Assembly (NCBI GenBank): GCA_030123625.1
Contig: CP126121.1
Coordinates: 124,001-188,000, forward strand
Source: Nitrospira sp.
GTDB lineage: Bacteria; Nitrospirota; Nitrospiria; Nitrospirales; Nitrospiraceae
Length of the DNA: 64,000 bases
Direction: 5' to 3'
Below, piece by piece: positions 45,001 to 53,965 of this stretch; positions within the stretch are counted from its first letter, which is position 1, and each line of letters opens with the position of its first letter. The position numbers and the translations under genes are program-made. The notes beneath the pieces are model-generated. The model was not told the DNA's origin. It searched no databases and was given only the letters and a program-made list of their open reading frames with translations.

Positions 45001-45184
45001 AATACGCCTTCAACTGGTCGGCGTTCTTGCCCGTCGCCAGAGCCTCTTCGATCTGGTCTTCGCGATAGGAATAGGCAGCTACGTCTTCACGGCCTTGCAA
45101 GTCCTTCGCATCTCGCGCATCTCGGCGACTCCTCGCTCGTCGTGATGATGAAACGGTTCGTCTTCTGCGTGTAGGCTTTGCCAT
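42068..45184 (-). CDS. LCAT-like alpha/beta hydrolase fused to a CHAT protease (1038 aa)
   Basis: The N-terminus is Arg-rich. Residues about 85-390 form an LCAT/PGAP1-like lipase: RVLILPGIMGSTIG, HYYDWRQGLD, the nucleophile elbow VAHSMGG (S194), and the acid and His in MEGDGTVP and ESHGSLPNN. A central region (about 410-760) has no motif I recognise. The C-terminal CHAT caspase-like domain has VVHYAGHAFF (H892 catalytic) and LVFFNACEAGR (C933 catalytic), then GGVANYVGTYWPVGDESA. CHAT proteases act in several prokaryotic defence and regulated-death systems. I infer a stress- or infection-triggered effector combining lipid and protein cleavage. It is monocistronic, and an IS5 element lies 36 bp upstream. 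Confidence 0.88.
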   Translation of the reverse strand: MAKPTRRRRTVSSSRRARSRRDARDAKDLQGREDVAAYSYREDQIEEALATGKNADQLKAYFGDAQYQELQQLAKETRRRSVRGGPRVLILPGIMGSTIGKERPILDDVLWFDPADIMLGHLTQLALNGSTNKYTALGAIPLAYTGLKLRLKLAGFDADFHYYDWRQGLDVLGNGLVSKLREESAEQVWLVAHSMGGLVVRAAIERDSSATKKINRLVMLGTPNHGSFAPAQAIRGVYPVVKQVAAIDPMHDAEELSSLVFTTFPGLYHLLPTKEVFHDVDLFDLASWPTKGPKPQQPILTKVPSVQQSLAPADNRFVLIAGVNQETVVGLKLRGNEFVYEQSMEGDGTVPKAFAELAGTKTYYIEESHGSLPNNRLVAQATIEIIRQGDTSLLPQQWAPIRRSPTRTVREQALRAPAYGGRQGKELTEQDIRHALDGFVAPDSRDQPVVGDAALTIGAAHPSLLEQPLHQVIVGRRRQQRLDIRLALGSITELDSRAYVLGIYRNVAPSGPADALDERMNGAIKDFTTRRMFSGNVGEIFVMPTGRHPLQADFIIFIGLGDFDQFSNTVLQVSAENIVRTCIRTSVEEFGTVLLGGRSGQDIESALQDLLTGFFRALKDTDGDHWFRRITICEMNPQRYQDIRSALLRLSSTPLFEEVEVTFDEVRLKPPLVPSVLRASKGPEPAYLLVRQEASAQGKGSIGLTSSILTPGSKASVITDTQQLKSDALDKHLAKLESPSLSLDAMIRFGDELAQLVLPQRVLAVLPQVKEQHLVVVHDAPSSRIPWETIRVNGWVPAIDQGLSRRYLASNLSVAKWLEQRQRTEKLTVLLVVNPTQDLPGAEKEGERIESLFGGAQPGVVMEKVHGTQATKAELLKKFRSGAYDVVHYAGHAFFDPHAPARSGILCNGKEVLSGADLAAIGNLPSLVFFNACEAGRIRKPPEKKIQNLNIEKRLERTAGLAEAFLRGGVANYVGTYWPVGDESAGAFAQTFYTELLRQQTIGAALLAGREKVRVELESVDWADYIHYGSYDFALKQP

Positions 45185-45219
45185 AGTGGCTCCTTCCGCC
45201 GATACGCTCCCTTCTCCTA

Positions 45220-46034
45220 GGGCCTGTTAACACTAACGCAAGCCTTCGACGATCAATGCGAAATGAATGAACGCGACGAACATGACATCGAGTTTTTCAA
45301 ACCGCGAGAAGATGCGCCGAAATCCCTTGAGCCGGCGGAACAGCCGTTCAATCTCATTGCGTCGTTTATACATGGCTCGGTCATATTCCCATGGCGCGAG
45401 CCGATTGTGCTTGGGCGGCACCACTGGCACATAGCCTAACTCCAAGGCCAGGTGCCGCGTCGCATTGCCTTCATACGCCCGATCCATCAATAGGGGGATC
45501 GGGCGCGGCATTCTCCCGACGCGTTGTAACAGCTTTCGTCCCTCCGGTGCATCGTGGGCCTGGCCCGGGGACAGGGCAAAGGTTATGGCCGTTCGAGCAT
45601 CCGCGGCAACCAGATGAATCTTGGTCGTCCATCCGCCACGGGACCGGCCAATGGCTTGCGGGCCGTTTTTTTTAATGCCCCCGTCCCATCCGGATGGACC
45701 TTGACGATGGTACTGTCTAAAGCCACGGCTTCGATCTTCACGCGGATGATCTGAGTATGTTGCAACTGTGCAAAGACGCGATCCAGCACCCCGCTCTTCG
45801 ACCACCGATTCATGCGAGTATAAATGGTGTGCCAGTTGCCGAACCGCTTGGGCAGCGCGCGCCATTTGCACCCCTGCTCGGCGACGTACAAGATGGCGTT
45901 CAGAACGTGTCGATTGTCGAGCGTCACGTTGCCGCGTGGCGTCGGCAAACACGGCGCGATGTGGCGATACTGGGCGTCGGTGATTTCCATGTGCGCAGTA
46001 TCGCATAAACAGGGTCATTAGTGTTAACAGGCCC
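45220..46034 (-). mobile_element. IS5-family (IS427-group-like) insertion sequence, 815 bp
   Basis: Perfect 17-bp terminal inverted repeats begin GGGCCTGTTAACACTAA (45220-45236) and end with the complement at 46018-46034. TA on each side (45218-45219, 46035-46036) looks like a target duplication. Two overlapping transposase frames are joined at a run of eight A on the coding strand (45666-45673), a classic -1 frameshift site. It landed beside a dispersed palindromic repeat and 36 bp upstream of the lipase-CHAT gene. Confidence 0.93.
45233..45990 (-). CDS. IS5-family transposase, expressed by -1 frameshifting
   Basis: The first frame (45583-45990) begins MEITDAQYRHIAPCLPTPRG and carries the first DDE Asp in EAVALDSTIVKVH. 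After the A-run the product continues in the second frame with GRSRGGWTTKIHLVAADA, the second Asp in LLMDRAYEGN and the Glu in YKRRNEIERLFRRLK. All catalytic residues are present, so the element may be active. The A8 run at 45666-45673 is in the right position for the ribosome to slip back one base. Confidence 0.9.
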
Positions 46035-46036
46035 TA

Positions 46037-46232
46037 GTAGGATGCTGAAAAAGTCCGCCAGCGGCGTTCTCGCATCGCTCAGAGGCTCAACGTACCGAAG
46101 TGTACGCCTCGCCTCTTCGTTCGCTGCGACCTTGCTGGACAACCTTTTTGAGCATCCTGAAGTTCTCTGGCGTTAGCACCGAACGGAAATTACCGGCCAC
46201 ATTGTTGGCATCAACTGAGTTTTTCAGCAGCC
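46037..46232. repeat. Palindromic dispersed repeat, inverted copy
   Basis: Reading the reverse complement, it starts with CAGGCTGCTGAAAAACTCAG and TTGATGCCAACAATGTGG, then GGTGCTAACGCCAGAG, then GGATGCTCAAAAAGG, and ends at GAACGCCGCTGGCGGACTTT. This is the module order of the element at 34842-35142, with about 100 bp of interior missing. It directly abuts the IS5 element. Confidence 0.8.
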
Positions 46233-46414
46233 TGAGCCCGCTGGGGCCGACGCAGGGCACAGACTACGACTCATGCAGGAGGGAGTCAATCCACGCGAAG
46301 CCCTCGCTTGTACCTCCTTTACCTCCTTCCTTAAACCGGTTAGGGTAGAAGACTATTCCGCGACCAATGCCTGGTTCTGATCAATCAAGACGTCCGCGTC
46401 GCACCTCTACAAGG

Positions 46415-47110
46415 ATGTTCCGCATCCTGCCGCTTGGCGACTCGGCAATCATGATCGAATTCGGCCACGAGATCGATCCTCGGATCAACGCCCGAGTCGT
46501 CGGCTTTGGGAAAGCCATTGTCGATCAAGGTTGGAGCGGAATCTTTGATGTTGTCCCAACCTACCGATCGATCACCGTTCACTTTGATCCACTCCAGTGG
46601 GATTCAGCCGCCTTGGTCAATAGACTGAAGGCTTTGCCTCGACCCACACCAGGCAAGGCCGAACAGCAGGGCACTCTCCATGAGATTCCGGTTTTGTATG
46701 GCGGCACATGGGGACCTGACTTGGATGATGTCGCAGCCTTCGCCGACCTATCACCCGAGCAAACCGTGACTCTGCACGCATCGCCTCGCTATCGCGTCTA
46801 CATGCTCGGGTTCAGCCCCGGTTTCCCTTACCTGGGGCTCGTCCCTACACGTCTGGCCATCCCTCGACTCTCCACACCTCGTACGAAGGTCCCGGCGGGA
46901 TCGGTCGGCATCGCCGACCGCCAGACGGGCATCTATCCAATTGTCACGCCGGGCGGCTGGCGACTGATCGGCCGAACCCCCACACCTCTCTATCGCAGGA
47001 CCAACCCGACTCCATTTCTGCTGAAGCCGGGCGACCTGGTTCAATTCAGACCGATCGACAGAGAGGAGTTCGATCGTCTGAGCCGTGAGGCACCGGATGA
47101 GGACCATTGA
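46415..47110 (+). CDS. pxpB: PxpB, 5-oxoprolinase subunit (KipI family)
   Basis: Begins FRILPLGDSAIMIEFG, as in PxpB/KipI. It contains YRSITVHFDPL and the carboxyl-terminal cyclophilin-like domain with YRVYMLGFSPGFPYLGLVP, then LSTPRTKVPAGSVGIADRQTG and YPIVTPGGWRLIGRTP. With PxpA and PxpC it cleaves 5-oxoproline to glutamate using ATP. ATG 46415 fits the family start; the frame opens at 46367. It overlaps pxpA by 14 bp. Confidence 0.94.
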   Translation: MFRILPLGDSAIMIEFGHEIDPRINARVVGFGKAIVDQGWSGIFDVVPTYRSITVHFDPLQWDSAALVNRLKALPRPTPGKAEQQGTLHEIPVLYGGTWGPDLDDVAAFADLSPEQTVTLHASPRYRVYMLGFSPGFPYLGLVPTRLAIPRLSTPRTKVPAGSVGIADRQTGIYPIVTPGGWRLIGRTPTPLYRRTNPTPFLLKPGDLVQFRPIDREEFDRLSREAPDEDH

Positions 47111-47858
47111 TTTGAACAGCGACATGGGTGAGTACGAAAGCGAGGAGTGGTCGGCTCGGGAAGCCCAACTCATGCCGCTGCTCACGTCCGTCAATATCGC
47201 GTGCGGCGGGCACGCCGGCAATCCCGATCTCATGCGCCGGACCGCAAGACTGGCCGCGCAACAGGGAACCGCAATCGGCGCACATCCGGGTTTTCCGGAC
47301 ACACAGGATTTCGGGCGTCACGACCGCCGTGCCTCTCCATCAGAGGTCGAATCGTTAGTGACCATGCAAGTGAACAGGCTGGCCGACGTGTTGGCATCGG
47401 ATCATCTGACGTTGACCCACGTGAAGCTGCATGGCGGGCTCTATAACCTGGCGGCCAGGGATCGGGCGGTGGCCGATGCGGTGGCCCGAGCCGTCGCAGC
47501 ATTCGACCGACACCTCCTCCTCTTCGCCCTCGCGGGATCAGTCTTAGTTGAGAGCGGACAGAATGCCGGTTTGACTGTTGTTCAAGAGGCCTTTGCCGAC
47601 CGAGCCTACCGGTCTGATGGGACATTAGTTCCACGTTCCCGACCTGATGCTGTTCTGCAGACCGAACAACACGTTCGCCGGCAACTGCACGAGATCCTGA
47701 ACGGATACGTCATGAGTATCGAGAAACGACGAGTCGATCTACAGGCAGACAGTCTGTGCGTCCATACCGATACGCCGCACGCCGTCGAATTCGCCCGCCT
47801 CATTCGACATGAGATTGAATCGTCCGGTATCCATATTGGTAAGCCTTGCGACTCATGA
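47097..47858 (+). CDS. pxpA: PxpA, 5-oxoprolinase subunit (LamB/YcsF family)
   Basis: The family start is RTIDLNSDMGEYESEEW, followed by SVNIACGGHAGNPDLM, GAHPGFPDTQDFGR and HVKLHGGLYN, whose Asp/His/Glu residues line the active site. The C-terminal region has VCVHTDTPHAVEFARLIR-type residues (SLCVHTDTPHAVEFARLIRH). It is translationally coupled on both sides (14-bp overlap with pxpB, ATGA with pxpC). Normal family length. Confidence 0.94.
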   Translation: MRTIDLNSDMGEYESEEWSAREAQLMPLLTSVNIACGGHAGNPDLMRRTARLAAQQGTAIGAHPGFPDTQDFGRHDRRASPSEVESLVTMQVNRLADVLASDHLTLTHVKLHGGLYNLAARDRAVADAVARAVAAFDRHLLLFALAGSVLVESGQNAGLTVVQEAFADRAYRSDGTLVPRSRPDAVLQTEQHVRRQLHEILNGYVMSIEKRRVDLQADSLCVHTDTPHAVEFARLIRHEIESSGIHIGKPCDS

Positions 47859-48838
47859 TGGATCGTCAATCATGTCGCGTCATAGTGGTCAAGGGCGGAT
47901 GGTTGACCACGGTGCAAGACCTGGGACGATACGGTTACCAGCAATATGGAGTCCCCGTCGCCGGCGCGATGGACTCTTTTTCTGCGGTGGTCGCCAATCG
48001 CCTTGTGGGGAATCCAGACCAGGCCGCAGTGCTCGAACTTACCCTGAAAGGGCCTGAACTTCAGTTTGAACGAGACACCGCCATTGCCATCACCGGTGCA
48101 GACCTCTCCCCGACCATCAACGGCAATACCATTCCGCTTTGGCAAAGCATTCTGGCGCCACACGGCAGTCGGTTGAGCTTCGGCACGAAGCGGACCGGTT
48201 CTCGTGCATACCTCGCTATCGTCGGCGGCATCGACGTTCCACTGGTTCTCGGTAGCCGCTCGACACATTGTGCAAGCGAAACCGGTGGATTCCAAGGACG
48301 GCCATTAAGACCGGGAGACATCTTGTCTGGTGGGCAGCCAGGGAAGTCCATAAACCGTTTGATCGGCAAGCGACTTCCCGACCGACTACTCCCTCGCTAC
48401 GAACGGTCCATAACCCTTCGCATCATTCCTGGCCCGCAACAAGACTTCTTTGTGAAACAATCACTCGTCACGTTGACAGATGTCACCTATACCGTCTCTC
48501 CTCAGTCGGATCGCATGGGATATCGGTTGACTGGACCAAAGATTGCTCCCAAGAGATTCATGCGGTTCATCTCCGACGGCATCACAATGGGAGCCTTGCA
48601 AGTTCCATCTGATGGACAACCAATTCTCCTGATGGCCGACCGACAAACCACCGGCGGGTATCCCAAAATCGCCGTGGTGATCTCAGCCGATCTTCCCCTT
48701 GCCGCACAACTGGCCCCCGGCGACAGCATTACCTTTACCCCCTGCGCCATCGCCGAAGCTCAACGGGCATTGCGGGCACATCGAGCTCAGCTCGACGCAG
48801 CGCTGCTGCCGCAAGACGGTTCCCCTCTATCCAGGTAA
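47855..48838 (+). CDS. pxpC: PxpC, 5-oxoprolinase subunit (biotin-dependent carboxyltransferase family fold)
   Basis: It begins VVKGGWLTTVQDLGRYGYQQYGVPVAGAMD, the invariant N-terminal motif of PxpC and allophanate-hydrolase subunit 2, then ALVVANRLVGNP-type ANRLVGNPDQAAVLELTLKG. The C-terminal domain has LRIIPGPQQDFF, VSPQSDRMGYRLTG and TTGGYPKIAVVISADL. It forms the heterocomplex with PxpB. The start overlaps pxpA as ATGA. It is the end of the operon. Confidence 0.94.
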   Translation: MMDRQSCRVIVVKGGWLTTVQDLGRYGYQQYGVPVAGAMDSFSAVVANRLVGNPDQAAVLELTLKGPELQFERDTAIAITGADLSPTINGNTIPLWQSILAPHGSRLSFGTKRTGSRAYLAIVGGIDVPLVLGSRSTHCASETGGFQGRPLRPGDILSGGQPGKSINRLIGKRLPDRLLPRYERSITLRIIPGPQQDFFVKQSLVTLTDVTYTVSPQSDRMGYRLTGPKIAPKRFMRFISDGITMGALQVPSDGQPILLMADRQTTGGYPKIAVVISADLPLAAQLAPGDSITFTPCAIAEAQRALRAHRAQLDAALLPQDGSPLSR

Positions 48839-49593
48839 CAAACGCAGAAGTGTCTATGGAGGTCGCGGCTCCGTCCGGCCTTGCTGCCGCACAATCGGTT
48901 TTGCCATCGCCACGACACAGTAAGAGTCTGCCAGTCGTGAGAAAGCGATGCTGAGTGACGACAAGGCCAGCTTTTCTGTCAGTTACATCATCGTCAAGAC
49001 ATTGTTTTCACATAGAGACTGCGTTATAAGCGATTCAGCTTTGTGGAGTGCGCCGGTTTCGCCATCATGAAACGGCTCGGCATCAGAACGGCGTTCACCT
49101 TCGATGACGACTTTCGTCGACTTGGGAAATGGATTGTTGAGCCGATTATTGAGGCGAGCTGATCCAGAAGGCTCAAGAATCACAATCATCGTCGAATTCT
49201 CACCATAACCCGACATATCAAGAATCCATTAGGCCTTAGCTGCCGTTGGATCTCAACGCACCTATACAGTAGATCTGTACATCCCTAAACCAACGAATTA
49301 TTTCTTTGCTTTTTCTCCGGCGCTACCATCCTGCCACGTTTGACATTCGGTTTTCCTCTACGTGCTTCAGGCTAGTGTATGTCTGAATGGCAACTCAGTC
49401 GTCCGGTCGTTCAGAGTAAGAGCCATGAATCCATTTGGATACTCCTTGAATCGAAAGAGATTCAGTTCGCGAGGCTCCGTCTCGCAAGCAACAGCACAAT
49501 GCCTGAGAATTCACATGATGTTCATGGATTCAGGCGTGGCCCGTTCTTTGCTGATCAAAAGATTATTAGTGCATAAACTACCTGGAAGGCATT
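48839..49593. other. Intergenic region with a toxin relic
   Basis: Apart from the PIN fragment at 49022-49162 I see no supported gene. Base composition becomes more AT-rich to the right, toward the lipoprotein cassette. Confidence 0.5.
49022..49162 (+). pseudogene. C-terminal fragment of a VapC-type PIN toxin
   Basis: The frame reads RYKRFSFVECAGFAIMKRLG, then IRTAFTFDDDFRRLGKW, then VEPIIEAS and a stop. This is the usual end of a PIN toxin (SFVDC...RRLGI..AFTFDxHF). No start or upstream PIN motif is present in frame, so it is a remnant. Confidence 0.7.
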
Positions 49594-50001
49594 GTGCCAA
49601 AGAGAATGAATAGCATCAGTCCTCCAAATATCGGCGTAGGGAACATATTGAACCTTCGAGTCGGATTGATTGGCATAATCATCCTTAGTAGCGGATGTGC
49701 CGTTCACTACTACGATGCTGATACTCAATCAGAGCATGTGTGGGGCATTGGACACATGATGTTGAAAGCGTCAACACCACGGGAAAATTTAAAAGCAACA
49801 GTGCGCGGGACAGCTTTGTCAGGCCTATCAATTGGCGTCGGAGACCCAGGCACGTCTCTAACCATCGGATGGGAGAAGCGCCAACTCGTCGAGATCACAG
49901 ACAAGAGCACAGCAGTACGACTCGAATGGCCGCGGGGAGATTTGCTTAATCTCCGAATTGGATCCGAGTGGCCGTTACGAGAAACGACAGATGGTCCCTA
50001 A
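49594..50001 (+). CDS. Small lipoprotein of the 49.6-52.3 kb cassette (135 aa)
   Basis: GTG start with GGAAGG a few bases upstream. The signal segment LRVGLIGIIILSSGC ends in a lipobox Cys at about residue 35. The mature part (VHYYDADTQSEHVWGIGHMM, then ENLKATVRGTALSGLSIGVG) has beta character and ends WPLRETTDGP. I do not recognise the family. It overlaps nothing but is followed 17 bp later by the next lipoprotein gene, with the same low-GC character. Confidence 0.6.
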   Translation: MPKRMNSISPPNIGVGNILNLRVGLIGIIILSSGCAVHYYDADTQSEHVWGIGHMMLKASTPRENLKATVRGTALSGLSIGVGDPGTSLTIGWEKRQLVEITDKSTAVRLEWPRGDLLNLRIGSEWPLRETTDGP

Positions 50002-50018
50002 TTATCGGGAGGTGCCAG

Positions 50019-51032
50019 GTGAACAGATGGGTTAGGGCTTTGGGCTTACTACCACTAGCTACGATGGTAACCGCATGCTCCGCTCTAGAGGAACACGTGC
50101 TGTTCATGACTAAGTCCAATGTCGGCATCGATGTCGATAGTAAGCCGCCAACAGCTGAAATTTCGATCGCTAGACGGGAAGCCGTACTTGAACCGACGTT
50201 TGAGGGAGGGAAAACACCAGCAGTGCTAGCGAGCTTCCGTTCCGCTGGAACAGGAATATTCGGAATGTTCTACAATATCTCTGCAACTTTCGCGGGTGGC
50301 GACGCTGCCACAACGATGACTGCGCTATACGGAGACGAGACGGCAGGCCCGGTAAAGATCGAATCGTCCTCTTTGTGTCTGTCCAATCAACCAAAAAGCA
50401 AGAGTGCTTTTAGAGCCGACAAAGAGCTCGGTCTTGGTTCGTCCGGAGAGTACCGTCCATTCATTTTTGGAACGGATACGGCGTTTGGCCTCAAGGCAGC
50501 ATGGTCTGGATTGACAGGCTATGTTCCTGACACGGTACGTCTTGGGTACAACAGAAAGGAGTTAGCATGGGCACCAATATTTGTCACAAATGAGCCCTGC
50601 GCCGAAGATCCACGCAAACCAGAAATCACGAAGCCATATAAGGCAGATGTGAGTTCTTTCTTGGCCACCATAGATCATGAAGGCAGGATGTCGTCGCCTG
50701 ATAAGAGTGGTTTTGATCACCTACAGTACTTTGCAACTGGAAAGGCAGCGACTAACTTAAGTCTTCGCAAGGAAGTCCGGCTGGCGATGTTGAGAAAGAT
50801 AGATCCGGATTTACTGGTCACCTATACCGATAGGCCAGACGAAAACAGCAAGTGCCTGGCTACCTGGCTTGATGCTGATCAGACCAATCCTTCCAAACTG
50901 AGAAACTGGCTAAACGGGCAAGGCATAACGGTTAAGAACACGATTTTTGTCACCTCAGCCGAGCATTCTTCAATCCGACCAAAAGCAATAACTGCCCTGA
51001 GTATTTCATGTTCGAAAAAGGAGGACCGGTAA
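50019..51032 (+). CDS. Lipoprotein with a C-terminal domain duplicated in the next gene (337 aa)
   Basis: GTG 50019 has GGGAGG upstream. The lipobox is ATMVTAC (Cys at residue 20). The mature part is largely beta-rich and unrecognised, with SAGTGIFGMFYNISATFAGG. A basic middle segment (LSLRKEVRLAMLRKIDPDLL) precedes a C-terminal domain: LATWLDADQTNPSKLRNWLN, then GITVKNTIFVTSAEHSSIRP. The small protein encoded next has the same pattern of W-L, L-R-x-W-L, G and H-S positions. The stop overlaps that gene's start (TAATG). Confidence 0.65.
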   Translation: MNRWVRALGLLPLATMVTACSALEEHVLFMTKSNVGIDVDSKPPTAEISIARREAVLEPTFEGGKTPAVLASFRSAGTGIFGMFYNISATFAGGDAATTMTALYGDETAGPVKIESSSLCLSNQPKSKSAFRADKELGLGSSGEYRPFIFGTDTAFGLKAAWSGLTGYVPDTVRLGYNRKELAWAPIFVTNEPCAEDPRKPEITKPYKADVSSFLATIDHEGRMSSPDKSGFDHLQYFATGKAATNLSLRKEVRLAMLRKIDPDLLVTYTDRPDENSKCLATWLDADQTNPSKLRNWLNGQGITVKNTIFVTSAEHSSIRPKAITALSISCSKKEDR

Positions 51033-51280
51033 TGGCCTTGGGAAAACGAAAAGTGGCCACTAAAAGAAGACAACGACCTCGATTATCTGCATCAGGACAG
51101 CTCCATAGGTGGCTAGAACTCGACACCAAAACCAATACAACCCGTTTACGAGAATGGTTAAGAGCCAAAGGTCTTTCGCTTCTAATTACCAATCTAATTT
51201 ACGATTCACGACATTCTCATCATTGCCATTGCGCTGTTGATGAACTACTCAAACCCAATCGATCGAAACAGAGGAGGTAA
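51032..51280 (+). CDS. Small basic protein matching the lipoprotein C-terminal domain (82 aa)
   Basis: A basic N-terminus (MALGKRKVATKRRQRPR) is followed by LHRWLELDTKTNTTRLREWL, then AKGLSLLITNLIYDSRHSHH. Aligned with the upstream lipoprotein, the shared positions are L-x-x-W-L, D, T-N, L-R-x-W-L, G and S-x-H-S. The ribosome binding site AAGGAGG at 51018 lies inside the upstream gene. It is a stand-alone, probably cytoplasmic or nucleic-acid-associated version of that domain. Confidence 0.6.
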   Translation: MALGKRKVATKRRQRPRLSASGQLHRWLELDTKTNTTRLREWLRAKGLSLLITNLIYDSRHSHHCHCAVDELLKPNRSKQRR

Positions 51281-51284
51281 TTCC

Positions 51285-51428
51285 ATGGCAAACGATGATG
51301 GAACGATGTCTAATGTACCTGAACGCAACGTTGGTGAATATGTCCAGCGATTTATCAACTGGGACCAGGCCACACATGTACGCTGCGAAAAGACAAACGA
51401 TGGTTCATGGAAAATTGTTGCTCAATAA
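51285..51428 (+). CDS. Tiny protein of the cassette (47 aa)
   Basis: ATG 51285 sits 6 nt after a consensus AGAGGAGG site and 4 bp after the preceding stop. The product, MANDDGTMSNVPERNVGEYV then QRFINWDQATHVRCEKTNDG, is acidic at the N-terminus. The family is unknown. Position and ribosome binding site support translation. Confidence 0.55.
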   Translation: MANDDGTMSNVPERNVGEYVQRFINWDQATHVRCEKTNDGSWKIVAQ

Positions 51429-51549
51429 GTGAACGCTCTCACGGGCCTAAAGAGATGCCCGATCTGATGGAAACTAAAGAAATGCGCCAGAGGTCTTTCT
51501 CTATTTCTGCTTGGCTCTTCGAAGCGATCTTGTCGATAGGAGAGCATTC

Positions 51550-52308
51550 ATGAGCAATGATTCCGAGCAGCCACAGGAAGGTGCTGAAAAAGGAAATGTC
51601 GTCCAGAGTCCTCGTGAGGCGACAGACTCAAAGACAGAACGATTAAAAGCATGGATGGCCGCAAATCTTCCCGTCATAGCTGCCATTTTTACTGCTGCCA
51701 CATTTGTTCTCATCATTGCGTCAATCTTCTGGCCGTTCACACCGTTTTCTAGTGGCTCACAAGCAACTCTCTTGCGCGAACTTGCTGTTACTGAAGTAGC
51801 ACGAGGCCTGATCACCTTTCTTGTCGCAGTCACTACTGTAGGAATAGCGCTGATCTTAACAGTGTTCATGGTTGTCACTGAGAACAGGGATGCCGATGGT
51901 AAGTTTGGGAAAGCGAAAGAAGTACTGAGTACTCTTATTGGTGTTCTCGGGACTATTGTAGGTTTCTATTTCGGCTCAACAACAATTCCAACTCAACAAC
52001 ACGAGACTCACTCCTTAGCAGTCTCCCAGGCACTGATTTCCCCATCCACAGCAAAAACCGGAGACAAGTTCAATGTTACTGCAGATATTATTGGTGGCAA
52101 ACCACCGTACGAATACATACTCAGTTTCAAACCCTCCACGATTGGTCCCGTAACTAAGTCCGGAATCAGCGGGAAAATTAATGAACAGTTCGCTGTGCCT
52201 TCGGAAGCAAAACCCGGATCCGATCTCGATGTGGCCATCAAAGTGAAAGATCAAGGTGGCGTATCGTTTGAAATAGACAAAGTAGGAAAGCTAGCTATTC
52301 TACCTTAA
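51550..52308 (+). CDS. Two-TM membrane protein with Ig-like tail (252 aa)
   Basis: ATG 51550 has AGGAGAG upstream. A charged cytoplasmic N-terminus leads to TM1 (LPVIAAIFTAATFVLIIASIF) and TM2 (GLITFLVAVTTVGIALILTV); a third hydrophobic stretch, LIGVLGTIVGFYFGST, may be a re-entrant or third helix. The C-terminal 90 residues look like an Ig-like or cadherin-like domain (FNVTADIIGGKPPYEYILSF), common in bacterial surface proteins. It closes the cassette. Confidence 0.65.
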   Translation: MSNDSEQPQEGAEKGNVVQSPREATDSKTERLKAWMAANLPVIAAIFTAATFVLIIASIFWPFTPFSSGSQATLLRELAVTEVARGLITFLVAVTTVGIALILTVFMVVTENRDADGKFGKAKEVLSTLIGVLGTIVGFYFGSTTIPTQQHETHSLAVSQALISPSTAKTGDKFNVTADIIGGKPPYEYILSFKPSTIGPVTKSGISGKINEQFAVPSEAKPGSDLDVAIKVKDQGGVSFEIDKVGKLAILP

Positions 52309-53624
<1,316 letters not shown>

Positions 53625-53713
53625 CAACACAGTCGCTTATTCCCCTCAGCCTCCGATACCATCTCAGCCTTTCTTGTTAACATCAAGACATCAATCCATC
53701 TATGCTTTGATGT

Positions 53714-53965
53714 ATGCGAACGACTCTGAGCCTTGATAGCGACGTGGCTGCGCTCTTGAAGCGCGCGCAGAAGGTTCGCAAAGAGAGTCTCAAGACCGTG
53801 GTCAACGATGCGATGCGTCAGGGGCTTAAAGAGATCTTAGGACCGCCAGCGCGGTCCAAGAAACCCTTCAGGACCAAAGGCGTCTCTCTAGGTCGTTGCC
53901 TCGTCGGTAGCTTAGATGATGTGGCGGAAGTGTTGGCCACGGCGGAAGACGAAGCCTTCCGATGA
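53714..53965 (+). CDS. VapB-type antitoxin, ribbon-helix-helix (83 aa)
   Basis: MRTTLSLDSDVAALLKRAQK is a ribbon-helix-helix DNA-binding start, as in VapB-type antitoxins, followed by VVNDAMRQGLKEIL. The Gly/Pro-rich linker and acidic tail (SLDDVAEVLATAEDEAFR) would bind the toxin. It overlaps vapC by ATGA. Confidence 0.85.
   Translation: MRTTLSLDSDVAALLKRAQKVRKESLKTVVNDAMRQGLKEILGPPARSKKPFRTKGVSLGRCLVGSLDDVAEVLATAEDEAFR

Noticed and set aside
48983-49216. 77-codon minus-strand frame in the pxpC to lipoprotein gap
   Set aside because: It is opposite the PIN relic, which explains the sequence better, and has no ribosome binding site.
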